From: Annona cherimola
Taxonomy: Eukaryota; Streptophyta; Magnoliopsida; Magnoliales; Annonaceae
Assembly: GCA_030490835.1 (NCBI GenBank)
Contig: CM059972.1
Span: 32,901,452 to 32,965,451 of the forward strand
Reading direction: 5' to 3'
DNA: 64,000 nucleotides
Shown here: piece by piece, positions 22,660 to 33,009 of the stretch
How positions within the stretch are numbered: the first letter of the stretch is position 1
Layout: every line of letters starts with the position of its first letter
Position numbers and translations under genes: made by a program
Notes under the pieces: model-generated
What the model saw: only the letters and a program-made list of their open reading frames with translations
What the model was told of the DNA's origin: nothing
Database searches by the model: none

Positions 22660-23253
22660 TTAGAATTCGGATTGGACTGCTGAGTCCACCATGTTGATCA
22701 TTAGACATTCATCGGGATCATTTGGTAACTGCATTGCCTTAAATACGCTAAAAGTAACATGTTCTTTCTGAACCTGCATGGTCAGCTCTCCAGCCTGTAC
22801 ATCGATAATGGCTTTTCCCATAGCAAGGAAAGGTCGACCCAAAATGATAGGTACGTCTCGATCCTCTTCATAATCCAAGATAATAAAATCTGCTGGAAAA
22901 ATGAATTTGTCCACCTTAACAAGGACATCTTCAATAATACCTTCCGGGTATGTAATGGATCGATCCGCCAGTTTCAACATCACGGTGGTAGGTCGAGCTT
23001 CCCCGAGGCCCAACTTTCTGAAAATGGACTTGGGCATGAGATTAATGTTAGCTCCCAAGTTGCATAATGCTCTCCCGAAGTACTGGTTGCCAATTGTGCA
23101 CGGGATTGTGAAACTCTCTGGGTCCTTGAGTTTATGAGGTAGCTTCCTCTGCACCCTTGCACTTGTTTCCTCTGTTAGCACCACTGTCTCGAATTCTGTC
23201 AACCGCATTTTCTTTGATAGCACGTCTTTCATGAATTTGGCATAGCTCGGCAT
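22660..23253 (-). pseudogene. Athila-1 protease with its catalytic Asp replaced
   Basis: Pepsin-type aspartic protease that would cut the polyprotein. The frame opens MPSYAKFMKDVL, the conserved linker, then IPCTIGNQYFGRALCNLGAN at residues 50-69, then VPIILGRPFLA, the second family motif. Family members read CDLGAS at the active site. Here residue 65 is Asn (codon at 23061-23059) and the Ser after Ala is also Asn; both are single G-to-A changes on the coding strand. The product would be inactive even though the frame is open for 197 codons. Upstream, gag and protease frames are separated by stops. Confidence 0.87.
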
Positions 23254-23754
23254 TTGTTCTAAGGCTTTGACGAGAGGTATATTAATGTGCAGCTGCTTCA
23301 GTACCTCGAGAAATTTCTTGAACTGGCACTCCTTTTTAGATTTTTCGAATCGCTAAGGAAATGGAGGAGGCGGCCTTGGATTCGTGGCAATTTCAGCATC
23401 TGATTGGTTTTGAGTTGCAGTTGGTTCCTTTGTCTCCTGTGATTGTTGAATCAGAGGGTTAGTGGGTTCAGTCACCAACTCTGGTGGAGTTGGGTCTGGT
23501 AACTGCTTTCCACTACGTAATGTGACTGCTTAGACTTGTTCTTTGCCTTTGCATTTTGGGTTTTGTTCGGTGTCGCTCGGCAATGATCCTGGGGGTCGGT
23601 TGTTCAGGGCTGAGGCTAGTTGGCCTATCTGAGCTTCCAAGTTTCTGTTCGTAATGATCTAGGATTGCATAAACTGCATGAAGAGATTTTCCAGATCCGA
23701 TTTCTCTTCTTCTCGCGATGGTGGAGTGAACTGGATTGGTCTTGTGGGCTATTG

Positions 23755-24975
23755 CTACTGCTGCTGCTGCGGGAATCCAGGCGGTTGATTCAGCCTAGTC
23801 TGGTTGTTCCATGAGAAGTTAGGATGATTTCTCCAACCTGGGTTGTAGTTGTTTCCATATTGATTAGCTGGATTTCTCTGAAAATTTCCCACGTAATTAA
23901 TGGACTCCGGGTTGGAAGCACATTCATCACTAGGATGGCCGAATTCACCACACCACGTGCATATGTCTGCTGCTGTTGACTGCTGTGGTGTTGATGTCCC
24001 TAATGCACTGACGTTGGCTGGCCTGGACAAGTTTTGAATTTGCCGAGACAAAGCGTCGATATGGGCCTTTATCGATGAAACCGCGTCCAGTTGGAGTAGA
24101 CCTGCACCTCTGCTTCTGTCTGATGGCAATTGATAAGTGTTGGCCGCCATGTTTTCAAGCAGGGTGTATGATTCCCGATAACTTTTTCGTAGAAGAGATC
24201 CGTTCGATGAAGAATCCACCATGTGACAGGTGGAATCTTGGAGACTGTTATAGAAAATCTGAATTTGTACCCATGGTTGAATTCCATGATGCGGGCACTT
24301 TCAGAGAAGGTCTTTGAAACGATCCCATGCCTCTGATAGGGTCTCCTCACCGTGTTGCTTGAACGAGACTATATCCATTCTCATCTTGGCTAACTTGGCC
24401 GGCGAAAAGTATTTTTCTAGGAATTTCTGAGCCAAGTCATTCCATGTGTTGACGGAGTTCGGTGGCAAAGAGTTTAGCCACTCAGAAGCTCGGTCATGTA
24501 GAGAAAATGGAAACATTCGAAGTCGCATCGCTTCATCGGAGACTCCGTTCTGCTTGAAAGTGTTCATAATCTGCAGAAAATTCCGCAGATGGCGGTGCGG
24601 GTCTTCAAATGCAAGACCTCAGAACTGCCTGATAGATTGGAGCATCTAGAAAATCACCAGTTTGATTTTAAAATTATTGGTGTCGATCGGAGGAGGTGCA
24701 ATACTAGTCTGAACAGCATTTTGGCCAAGCACAATCAGATCCCAAATTGGCTGGTCCAAATCATCTTGAGGTGGATGATTCAGGATCTCGATCCTCTGGT
24801 ATTTTGGCTGGTTTGCATGGACATTCTCGTCTTGGTTCTCGATACACTCCATTGTATGTTGTTGGTTTCTAGCCTCCTTGCTCTTTCAGCGCCTTCTCAA
24901 ATAGGTTCTTTCGGGTTCTGGATCAAAAGGAATGACAGTCTCCTTTCTGGCTCTGCCTCAGCGCATGCACTATGA
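23755..24975 (-). pseudogene. gag: Athila-1 gag
   Basis: Structural protein. On the minus strand the capsid-like part (24567-24301) reads MNTFKQNGVSDEAMRLRMFPFSL...RASEWLNSLPPNSVNTWNDLAQKFLEKYF, the retrotransposon gag core. After a frame change, 24222-23755 carries NMAANTYQLPSDRSR and one zinc knuckle CTWCGEFGHPSDEC, then a Pro/Asn/Gln-rich tail. The N-terminal part (24975-24600) contains several stops. The same protein in Athila-2 (40363-40982) aligns closely. Between gag and protease (23254-23754) the frame is broken but homologous spacer sequence continues. Confidence 0.87.
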
Positions 24976-25120
24976 AATAATTTTGCAAAAACCAATGAAC
25001 TTGAACTAGCAGAAAGAAAAAGAAAGAAGAAATTCTAATCTAAAAGAAACACTGAAAATAAGATATTCTACAGAATTATACAAGAAAGCAATAAAACTAA
25101 ATATAATTGGTTAAGCAATT

Positions 25121-25141
25121 CCCTAACAACGGCGCCAAAAA
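25121..25141 (-). promoter_or_regulatory. Athila-1 primer binding site (tRNA-Asp type)
   Basis: On the minus strand TTTTTGGCGCCGTTGTTAGGG, next to the 5' LTR, complementary to tRNA-Asp with a few changes. Confidence 0.87.
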
Positions 25142-25142
25142 T

Positions 25143-26729
25143 TGATGAGCTGCATATATATCTATTAAATTGCTCACTATTTATGCAAGTATACGTGCCG
25201 TGTCAAGTAATAAAGTGTGAGTAGAGTATCGTTCCCACGAGGAACTGTTAACCGGAATTATTATTTAGCTTAACTACTTTCGAAGGTTGAGAAATTCTGA
25301 GTTTGTGGTCCTATTAAACTAATAATTGCAGGAAAGGGAAATTAGAGTAGAGATCTGAGACTACTGGATACTAAAACTGGTTTACTGATTAGGGATGGCA
25401 GATGGATATATTGGAATCCTTAAATCTAAACTATATTGCTCTGGTTCTTGATAAGCGGATTGCATATGAATTTACTAGCCCAAGTTCATGTATCTTCATA
25501 TATGTCTTCCAACGGTATATAAAGCTAATTACACCCTATTTAAGTGCTATGTTCCCATGCCATTAAATAAAGTGAAATTGATAAGTTCATAACTTGTATA
25601 TGACTACACAGGGTTTAACGGTATATTCCTATCTGTTAAATAACTCTCCTTACACAAAGGTCGAAACCTGTGCCTCGCACATGGATTTGGCAAAGATCTC
25701 CCTTTTCCAAGGGTAAATCAAGCAATTAAATCATCTTACAAGGTAGCTAATCTTGTAAAAGCATTATACTCACACGTGCAAAGGTAAATCATGCACAACC
25801 ATGTATATACGCTTAAATATTCATTCTTGAATATTCTAAGAACCAAGAAACAATACAGTTTAGAATTCAATTCATCCTAACTATCCATCTAATGGAGGTT
25901 TAGCTCAAAGTCATGATCTTAACATCCAATACATCCAAATAAAAAGTATCCATAAGGCAGAGAAAGAAAATTGGAAAGAATAAGAAAAACTGTTTTCCGG
26001 CGCTTTCCACCAACGGGACTTGATTCCTTTCTTCAATCTGAGCTTTGATCTCGATTTCTACTTTCTCTTGCACAGTAGTTCGTACTCAGGCTCCCCTCTT
26101 TTCTCTCTCGCGCGCGAACCCCTAGGATCTATATATAGAGTCCCCTTTTGCGCAGCTTACGCACTGGAATATTCGCATATGGATGCGTATTGGCGCCTAG
26201 GCGCCAACTCTCTGTGTGCTGAGCAGTTTAGACACATTCTGGAACCCTAGGAATTTTTTGCACTGACGCCTAGGCACCAACTCCCTGGATGTGGTTTCTA
26301 ACTTGTGGCTTCAGCAATGTTTTCACTTGAGTTGCATGTTGATGAAGTGGTGCCTGGGCACCCTTGGGTGGCTCCTAGGTGCTAACTCTCTAGACTGCTC
26401 CTTCATGTCAGCTGTGTGCTGCAAATGGTCAAGGCGTGTAGGGTGGCCCCTAGGCGCCAACTCCCTGCCTCTGGATGCCTCAGCTTACCTTCAACTCGTC
26501 CGCTCTGCTGCCGTACGTCCTGTCCTTCCTACAAAAATGGAAAAACTAAATAAATAAACTAAAAATGCCTAATTAATGCTAAAATTGCCTAAAAACTAAT
26601 TAATGCTCCTAAAATGCAAAGCAGATGAAAATTAAGTTAAAAGAGTGCAAACTAAGCCTAATCTCTTAAACTAACACACAAATTAAGTCTGAAATGGGCC
26701 ATGATAACTCGTAAAAATATGAGTTATCA
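25143..26729 (-). repeat. Athila-1 5' LTR
   Basis: 1587 bases, TGATGAGCTGC ... GAGTTATCA. It is 68 bases longer than the 3' LTR because of extra GCGCC-type repeat units (26191-26206 is the perfect palindrome TGGCGCCTAGGCGCCA; weaker ones near 26268, 26350, 26371 and 26445). TATA-like TATATATAG near 26130-26139. ORFs inside are shadows. Confidence 0.92.
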
Positions 26730-28040
26730 CTAATCAAGAAAAGAAATGAAGATCAACACAAAGGAAAGAGAGCAATTGCACTAAAAGTCACTCATAACTC
26801 GGATGAGTCCACCTCCTCATCTCACAATGTGATGAAGACATTGCTCTACTAACTCGCAGATTTTGAAAGTTTGTAAGGAAAGAAAAGAACTTCAAAGATT
26901 TCAAAGAGAGACCTCGAAAAGAGAAAAAGAAGGAGGTTACAAAATATTACAGATGCGGCGGTATGGGACATAGCAAGCTCAATGTCCTACACCGGAAGAA
27001 AGATCAAATGATCATCAAGAAAAGAAGGAAAAATATGAAAGCCGAAGATTCCAAAAGCCTAAGGGAAGAGGAATGTACGTGAATGAGGAAACCTTTTCAA
27101 CAAGTAGCTCCTCAACTGATGATCTTGAAGATGCAAATTGCGCAAGAATATGCTGCATGGCGCGAATTGAGCAAGAAGAAACTTTGTTGTGTTTAAACAC
27201 AACAGAAGTTTTGGAAGAACAAACAACCTCAACAAAGTATAAAAGTAATGAAGAGGTAACTTCTAAATTTTACTACTCTTAATCTACTCATTCTTCTATT
27301 CAAGAATGTCTCAAATGTGCTGAATTAGAGAAATTACAATATGCATATGATTCATTATATGATGAAATCAAAAAACTAGGAAATAATTATCATTAAAGAG
27401 ACAACAATGTAATTCCATTATTATTAAAAATGAAAAACTAGCAGAAAGAATAACAAAACTGAAAGAAAAAAACGAACTACTATTGAAAGAAGTGGAAAAA
27501 TTAAAAAAGGAGAATGAATCCGTAAATGAGTCATTAACTAAGTTCTCTAATCCAGGACAAAGTGTGAAAATGTTTTTGAACATGACCTTTCAAAACAATA
27601 GAAGTGGTCTTGGATATCCTACATTTGAGCTGGGAGAAAGTAGCAAATCAAGTGTGCTAAAACTTGGGAAAAATCAAGCTACAGTTGTACCTATTTGCAA
27701 ACCAAAAGGGAAACAAGCTGTTTGGACTAGGAGACCAACTTTTGAACTACAACATACTTTGAGACCTACTCCTAGATTACCAATGGCCTATAACTTTTGC
27801 AACAAGGTGGGTCACAAAATTTATAAATGCAACTTTAAGAAATTATATGACAATGGTGCAAAATTAGTTTGGGTTCTAAGAAACACCAGATTTGGGCTTT
27901 CAAGAGTAGAACAACAAAGATTAAATCGGTTTACTAACCCAAATAGACCCATAAAATGGGTACCAAAGAGAGAAGCTTTATTTGCTCATTTTTCAGGTAT
28001 GTATCAAGGCAAAGGAAAACAACGTTTGGTTCATGGATAG
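26730..28040 (+). pseudogene. gag: Copia gag, C-terminal part
   Basis: Continues gag after the Athila-1 insertion; the TSD CTAAT restores the codon across the join. It begins with a lysine-rich helix region, then STSSSSTDDLEDANCARICCMA (27073-27282), a predicted coiled coil rich in K and E (27300-27540, with several stops) and a frame at 27483-28040. That frame holds a zinc knuckle CNKVGHKIYKC and the segment PIKWVPK typical of Sirevirus gag just before protease. One-base changes near 26825 and stops near 27280 and 27397 break the reading frame. Gag would assemble particles and bind the RNA. Confidence 0.8.
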
Positions 28041-28362
28041 TGGTTGCTCAAGGCATATGACTAGAGAAAGAAGTTTATTTCATAAACTCAAGCCTTGCAA
28101 CGATGGAATTGTTGCCTTTGGAAATAATGATAAAGGTAAAATCAAAGGTAAAAGAAACATTTACAGTATTTCAAATATATGTATGGAAGATGTATTATTT
28201 GTTGAAGGACTCAAGCACAATTTAATAAGTATTAGCCAGTTATGTGACAAAGGGTACAAGGTTGTGTTCGAATCATCTATGTGCAATGTATTTGATGGAG
28301 AACATATCATGTTTAGTGGAAAAAGACATGGAAAAATATATTTGGTTCACTTGACGAACTAG
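27982..28362 (+). pseudogene. Copia protease
   Basis: Aspartic protease of the copia polyprotein. The active site reads WFMDSGCSRHMTRERSLF near residues 16-33, with the Asp-Ser-Gly triad intact. It continues with GLKHNLISISQLCDKGY, the conserved end of this domain. It overlaps gag by about 60 bases in another frame, which in an intact copy would be one continuous ORF. The frame stops at 28360 after HLTN, where a one-base change separates it from the integrase zinc domain. Confidence 0.85.
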
Positions 28363-29342
28363 ATGGTCAATGTTTAATGGCCATTGACAATGATCCATGG
28401 GTTTGGCACAAGAGACTTAGGCATATAAACATGTCAAACATTAAGACCCTATGGAAAAAGAATTTGGTAGATGGATTGCCAAAATAGAAATCTGACAAAG
28501 ATAAAATTTGCAAGGCATGCCAACTATCAAAACAATCTAAAATGCCTTTCTCTACCAAAAAAGAGATTTCCACTACTAGACCACTAGAATTGCTACACAT
28601 GGATCTATATGGGTCATCCGATATCTTAACCATTGGTGAAAAGAAGTATGTATTTGTAATAGTTGATGATTTTTCAAGATTTACATTGGTAATTCTCTTA
28701 GCTAGCAAAGATGAAGCCTTCTCTATGTTTGCAACTTTTGTAAACTTGGTGCAAAATGAAAAACAAAGTACTATTATTACTATTAGAAGTGATCATGGTG
28801 GTGAGTTTGAAAATAAACGATTCATAGAATTATGCAATGAAAAAGAAATTCACCACACATTTTCTGCACTAAGAACTCCACAACAAAATAGAGTAGTTGA
28901 AAGGAAGAATAGAACCATACAAGAGATGGCTAGAACTATGCTAAATGAGAGTAAATTATCCAAGAAATTTTGGAGTGAAGCTGTAAGTACAGGTTGTCAT
29001 ATGTTAAATTGAGTTACCATTAGAGAAATCTTGAAAAAGACCCCATATGAGCTATGGAAAGGTAGAAAACTAAATATTTCTTATTTTCATGCTTTTGGTT
29101 ACACATGTTATGTTTTGAACAATGGAAAAATTGACTTGGGAAAACTGGATGCCAAGAGTGATGAGGCAATATTCCTTGGTTACTCATCAAATAGCAAAGC
29201 ATATAGAGTCTTCAATAAAATGAACCAAGTTGTAGAAGAGTCAATACATGTTGTTTTTGATGAATTTAACCGAACTCCGAGAAAGGAGGATGAATTAAGT
29301 GATGCAGATGATACATCGAATAATTCAAAAGCAAAACAATAA
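28363..29342 (+). pseudogene. int: Copia integrase
   Basis: The zinc-binding N-terminus (about 28365-28540) shows WHKRLRHINM and CKACQLSK, with a stop at 28484. The catalytic core (28542-29012) has LLHMDLYG, IIRSDHGGEF-like and RVVERKNRTIQEMARTML, giving the expected D, D and E. A stop at about 29011 follows CHMLN. The C-terminal part (29031-29342) has TPYELWKGRKLNISYFHAFG and the GYSSNSKAYRVFN block, ending at a stop at 29340. Order protease-integrase-RT is copia. An antisense ORF at 28367-28708 is a shadow. Confidence 0.87.
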
Positions 29343-30410
29343 GAGCAACAAGGAGAAACTGAACCCAAGCCAAAAAATTCCATGGAGGAAAGGGTAAGTG
29401 AAGGTAATAATTCATATAAACCTCCAACTGATTTAAAGTTTAAAAATGCCAATCCAATTGAGCAAGTTATAGGCAATATTTATGAAGGTGTTAAGACTAG
29501 ATGGTCAAAACAAAATATTTGAGGACAATATGCTTTTGTATCAAAGATTGAACCAACAACTATTGATCAAGCTCTTGATGATGAAAATCGGATCATAGAA
29601 ATGCAACAAGAGCTAAATCAATTTGAAAGAAACCACGTTTGGCATCTTGTTCCAAGACCAAGAGATTGTACTGTCATTGGCACAAAATAGGTCTTTAGGA
29701 ACAAATTATATGAAAGTGGACTTGCGGTCAGAAACAAAGCTAGGCTTGTAGCAAAAGGATACTCACGAGAAGAAAGAATAGACTTTGAGGAATCCTACTC
29801 TCCAGTTGCTAGATTAGAGGCTATTCGCATTTTGCTAGCCTTTGCATCTCACATGAACTTTAAGTTGTTTCAAATGGATGTTAAAAGTGCATTTTTGAAT
29901 GGGTATATAAATGAAGAGGTGTCTGTTGAACAACCACCTGAATTTGAGGAGAAAGATCAATCTAAATTTGTATATAAATTAACCAAAGTACTATATGGAT
30001 TAAAACAAGCTCCAAGGGCTTGGTATGAAAGATTGAGCAAATTTTTGATTGATCATGACTTCCAAAAGGGAAAGGTAGACACCACTCTATTTATCAAATA
30101 TAAAGAAAGAGATATTTTGATTATTCAAATTTATGTAGATGATATTATTTTTGGTGCTACTAATGAGATTCTTTGTCAAAAAATTTCTGAGCTTATGTAG
30201 AAGGAATTTGAGATGAGTATGATGGGGAAGCTGAATTTCTTCCTTGGACTACAAATTAAGCAACTAAGTGAAGGTATCTTCATAAACCAGTCCAAGTATG
30301 TCAAAGAAATGTTAAAGAAGTTCGGCATGGAAAATAGCAAAGGGGCAAACACACCTATGAGTTCAACCATTAAAATCGACAAAGATGAGAAGGTAAATCT
30401 GTTGATTTAA
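29343..30410 (+). pseudogene. Copia reverse transcriptase
   Basis: Frame in phase with the integrase end. The entry region ALDDENRIIEMQQELNQFERN carries a stop where tryptophan is expected (about 29688, TGG to TAG) and another near 29520. The core 29832-30200 reads FKLFQMDVKSAFLNG, VYKLTKVLYGLKQAPRAWYE and the catalytic IQIYVDDIIFGAT with both aspartates present. After a stop at 30198 it continues KEFEMSMMGKLNFFLGLQI to about 30410, where a frame change leads into RNase H. Confidence 0.9.
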
Positions 30411-31060
30411 AGTTATATAGGAGCATCATAGGATCTTTATTATATTTAACTGCTTCTAGACCTGATATACTGTTCAGTGTTTGTATGTGCTCTAGATTTC
30501 AATCATATCCAAAAGAATCACATTTGGTAGCTGTAAAAAGAATTTTCAGATATTTAGTAGATACTATAAACATAGGACTTTGGTATTCAAAGGTTTCTAA
30601 TTTTGATCTAATCGGCTACTCGAATGTGGATTTTGCCGGTTACAAGGTAGATAGAAAAAGCACTAGTGGAACATGTCAATTTCTTGGAAACATGTTGGTT
30701 TCATGGTTTTCAAGAAAACAAACTAGTGTTGCTCTATCCACTGTGGAAGTCGAAGACATTGCCGCCGGGAGCTGTTGTGCCCAATTGCTTTGGATGAAAC
30801 AACAACTTAGGGATTATGACATGGATTTTAAAGATATACCTATTAGATGTGATAATACTAGTGCAATATGTTTGACTAAAAATCCAGTATTTCATTCTAG
30901 AACCAAGCATATAGACCTAAGACATCATTTTATCAAAGAACATGTAGAAAATCATGATATATGTTTGGAATATGTGAAAACAGAAGATCAAATTGCAGAT
31001 ATATTCACCAAACCTCTAGCAAAATTTTTTTTTATAAAATCAGAAATGATATGGAGATGA
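30411..31060 (+). pseudogene. Copia RNase H
   Basis: Begins with SIIGSLLYLTASRPDI, then the RNase H region with FDLIGYSNVDFAGY, RKSTSGTCQFLG, SWFSRKQTSVALSTVE and IRCDNTSAICLTKNP, finishing with HIDLRHHFIKEHV and DIFTKPLA, the classic copia C-terminus. The usual first Asp position reads Asn in this copy (YSNVDF, where YSDADW is common) and STAEAEY has become STVEVED, so activity is doubtful. The open frame starts at 30485 in a different phase from reverse transcriptase. Confidence 0.87.
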
Positions 31061-31471
31061 TTGAGTTAAATTAGGAACAATAAGATTGGAGAAATGAACT
31101 TAGAAAAGCACAAGCTAAGGGGGAGCACAGGTTCAGGGGGAGCAGCCCCCGCCATTCTCAAAGGATTAACCCGCTCCATCTCTATTTTTTGATCAATTGA
31201 CAAAAATGGGGAGAATAGATTAGGATTTGAGTCTCGGATTGGATAGATTATACATAAGTTTGCATACGAAAAGTTTTTTTTGCTTATGTTCTATTTTTAA
31301 ATGCTTGTATGAATGGTTTTAACTTGTGACAGAATATGTATGTTAACCTCAAAATGAAAATGACCTATGATTATTCTAAAAGATACCAAAACAAGATAAA
31401 ATAGTATGTTTTATAGACATTGAAAGGTATATACTAAAATCAGTTTTGTCAATCATCAAAAAGGGGGAGAT
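31061..31471 (+). other. Copia 3' non-coding region with three polypurine tracts
   Basis: No ORF. GGGGGAG occurs near 31120, 31137 and 31464; the last, AAAGGGGGAGATT, directly precedes the 3' LTR and is the functional tract by position. Repeated polypurine tracts at this place are a reported Sirevirus trait. Confidence 0.8.
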
Positions 31472-33009
31472 TGTTGGAAACATGTGTTAAAATCAATGGC
31501 AAAACAAGCTAAGTCTATGTTTTGATTATTAACAAATCAATTTGAGTAAGTTTTGGTTACTAATATATTTGTGAGATGATTAAAGGATATAAAAATGAAG
31601 AAAATGAAGCATGACAGGTCAAGTCGATTTCCAAGTCGACTCAGGCATCAACTTAGGCCAAGTCGATCCCCAAGTCGACTCCAGCATCACTTCAAACGCG
31701 TTTTTACGTCCATCGTTGAAATTGGGAGCAAGAGCTACTGAAGTCACACACGAAGTCGACTTCGCATGCGACTTGAGTGAAGTTGCAGACCAAGTCGACT
31801 CCAGCATCGACTTCAAACGTCGTTTTCTGTCCAGAGTTGAAATTAAGGACGAGAGCTGTCGAAGTTGCAGACCAAGTCGACTCCACATGCGACTTGGGTG
31901 AAGTCGCAGACCAAGTTGACTCCAGCATCAACTCCAACTGATTAGCACACGTCTTGAAGAGCTAAGTTCAGGACCAAGACGACTCAATGCTCGACTTGAG
32001 AAAAATTGAAGACCAAGTAGACCCAATCATTCGACTTAGGCCAAATGAAGATCAAATCAAGTCCAAAGCAAGCAAAATTGCATGTATTCATCATAGAGAA
32101 TCAAGATCACACATTTGGACTTCTTTTATGAAAACCAAGACTCAAGGATTCAAGATTCAAGACATGGAGCGCAAAGCAAGGATGAATATACTGAGTTTCA
32201 AGTAATGAAATTATTGTTAGAACTATTAATATAAAGAAGTTCAAGTAAGTAAAATCATTTCAAAGGAGTTCAAGTTCATCAAGCAAGCATAGCAAGTGAA
32301 GTCGCACCCGAAGTCGACTTAACCTGCGACTTGGGTCAAGTTCAGGACCAAGTCGACTCAAAATGGAACTTGAAGTATTTGTAGAAAGCCGAAGTCACAC
32401 CCGAAGTCGACTCTACTTGCGACTTTGGTCGCAACGGTCGAAAAATTTTCGAACGTTGGCGCATTAAATGCGCGCCACCTACTTCCAAATGTTCAAATTC
32501 CCTCATCATTTATATAAGGCATTCAAGATGAACATGGAGGGTAGCTGAAACTTCATTAATTGAGCCTAACTCCCATTCCTAAGAGCATTAAGTGATCAAG
32601 CCAACATCTAAAAGAAGAACTCTGCATTCAAACTGTCAAGAGCTGCTCGTTGAATCTTTCAGATTGCTTTACAAGTTCTTCTCTGTATCAAATTTGCCTC
32701 TACACATCAGTAACGTGTAGAAACTTTCTTTTATTTTCTCTTGTTTTATTGAACTTGATTTAGTTTGGGTAACTAAGATCAAGTGTAAGCAAAGTAGTGT
32801 GTGACTGGAGTGGAACTCGTCACCTACTTGTGTTGTGTGTTGTTTATGCCCCCTAGAGCTAGAATCTAGAAGAGAGCAGAGACTCTAGTTGTATTTGTGA
32901 AATAAATAATGGAACCTGAGTCACAAGAGGTGTGAACTTAGAAGAGTGGAGTAGGGAGGGTTGCTCGAACCACTATAAAATCTTGCTTGTCGATTTTTAT
33001 TTCTGCTCT
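31472..33009 (+). repeat. Copia 3' LTR, last 140 bases missing
   Basis: Starts TGTTGGAAAC after the polypurine tract. It shows the uninterrupted version of the sequence that in the 5' LTR is split at 11428/15411. GTCGAC occurs eight times (31620-32415), mostly as (C/G)AAGTCGACT. TATA box TATATAAG at 32511. It ends at TTCTGCTCT (33009) and continues directly into Gypsy-A LTR sequence. Confidence 0.9.

Larger units (their letters stand above)
16651..26729 (-). mobile_element. Athila-1: structurally complete Athila-like element without an env ORF
   Basis: 10,079 bases between 5-base TSDs CTAAT (16646-16650 and 26730-26734). On the minus strand: 5' LTR 25143-26729, tRNA-Asp primer site, gag with zinc knuckle, protease, reverse transcriptase, RNase H, integrase, non-coding 3' region, polypurine tract AAGTTTGGGGGT, 3' LTR 16651-18169. 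The LTRs differ at about 12 of their first 130 bases, so the insertion is not recent. Reverse transcriptase carries the Athila-type stretch with FMDDFSV. No env-like frame lies between integrase and the 3' LTR. All genes have stops or shifts. Confidence 0.93.
10350..33009 (+). mobile_element. Sirevirus-like Ty1/copia element, interrupted twice and truncated
   Basis: 5' LTR 10350-15975 (1.64 kb without its insertion), iMet primer site 15978-15989, gag, protease, integrase, reverse transcriptase and RNase H in copia order, repeated polypurine tracts, 3' LTR from 31472. A Sirevirus (Maximus/SIRE) assignment fits the long LTR, the gag with a C-terminal zinc knuckle, several GGGGGAG tracts before the 3' LTR and the palindrome-rich LTR. 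A solo LTR sits in the 5' LTR and Athila-1 in gag. The 3' LTR breaks off at 33009, about 140 bases short, against Gypsy-A sequence. All frames carry stops or shifts. Confidence 0.87.

Noticed and set aside
31611..31937. ORFs of 77-96 codons in the copia LTR, present on both strands
   Set aside because: They come from the AAGTCGACTT repeats, which stay open on both strands; the same false frames occur at 10531-10866.
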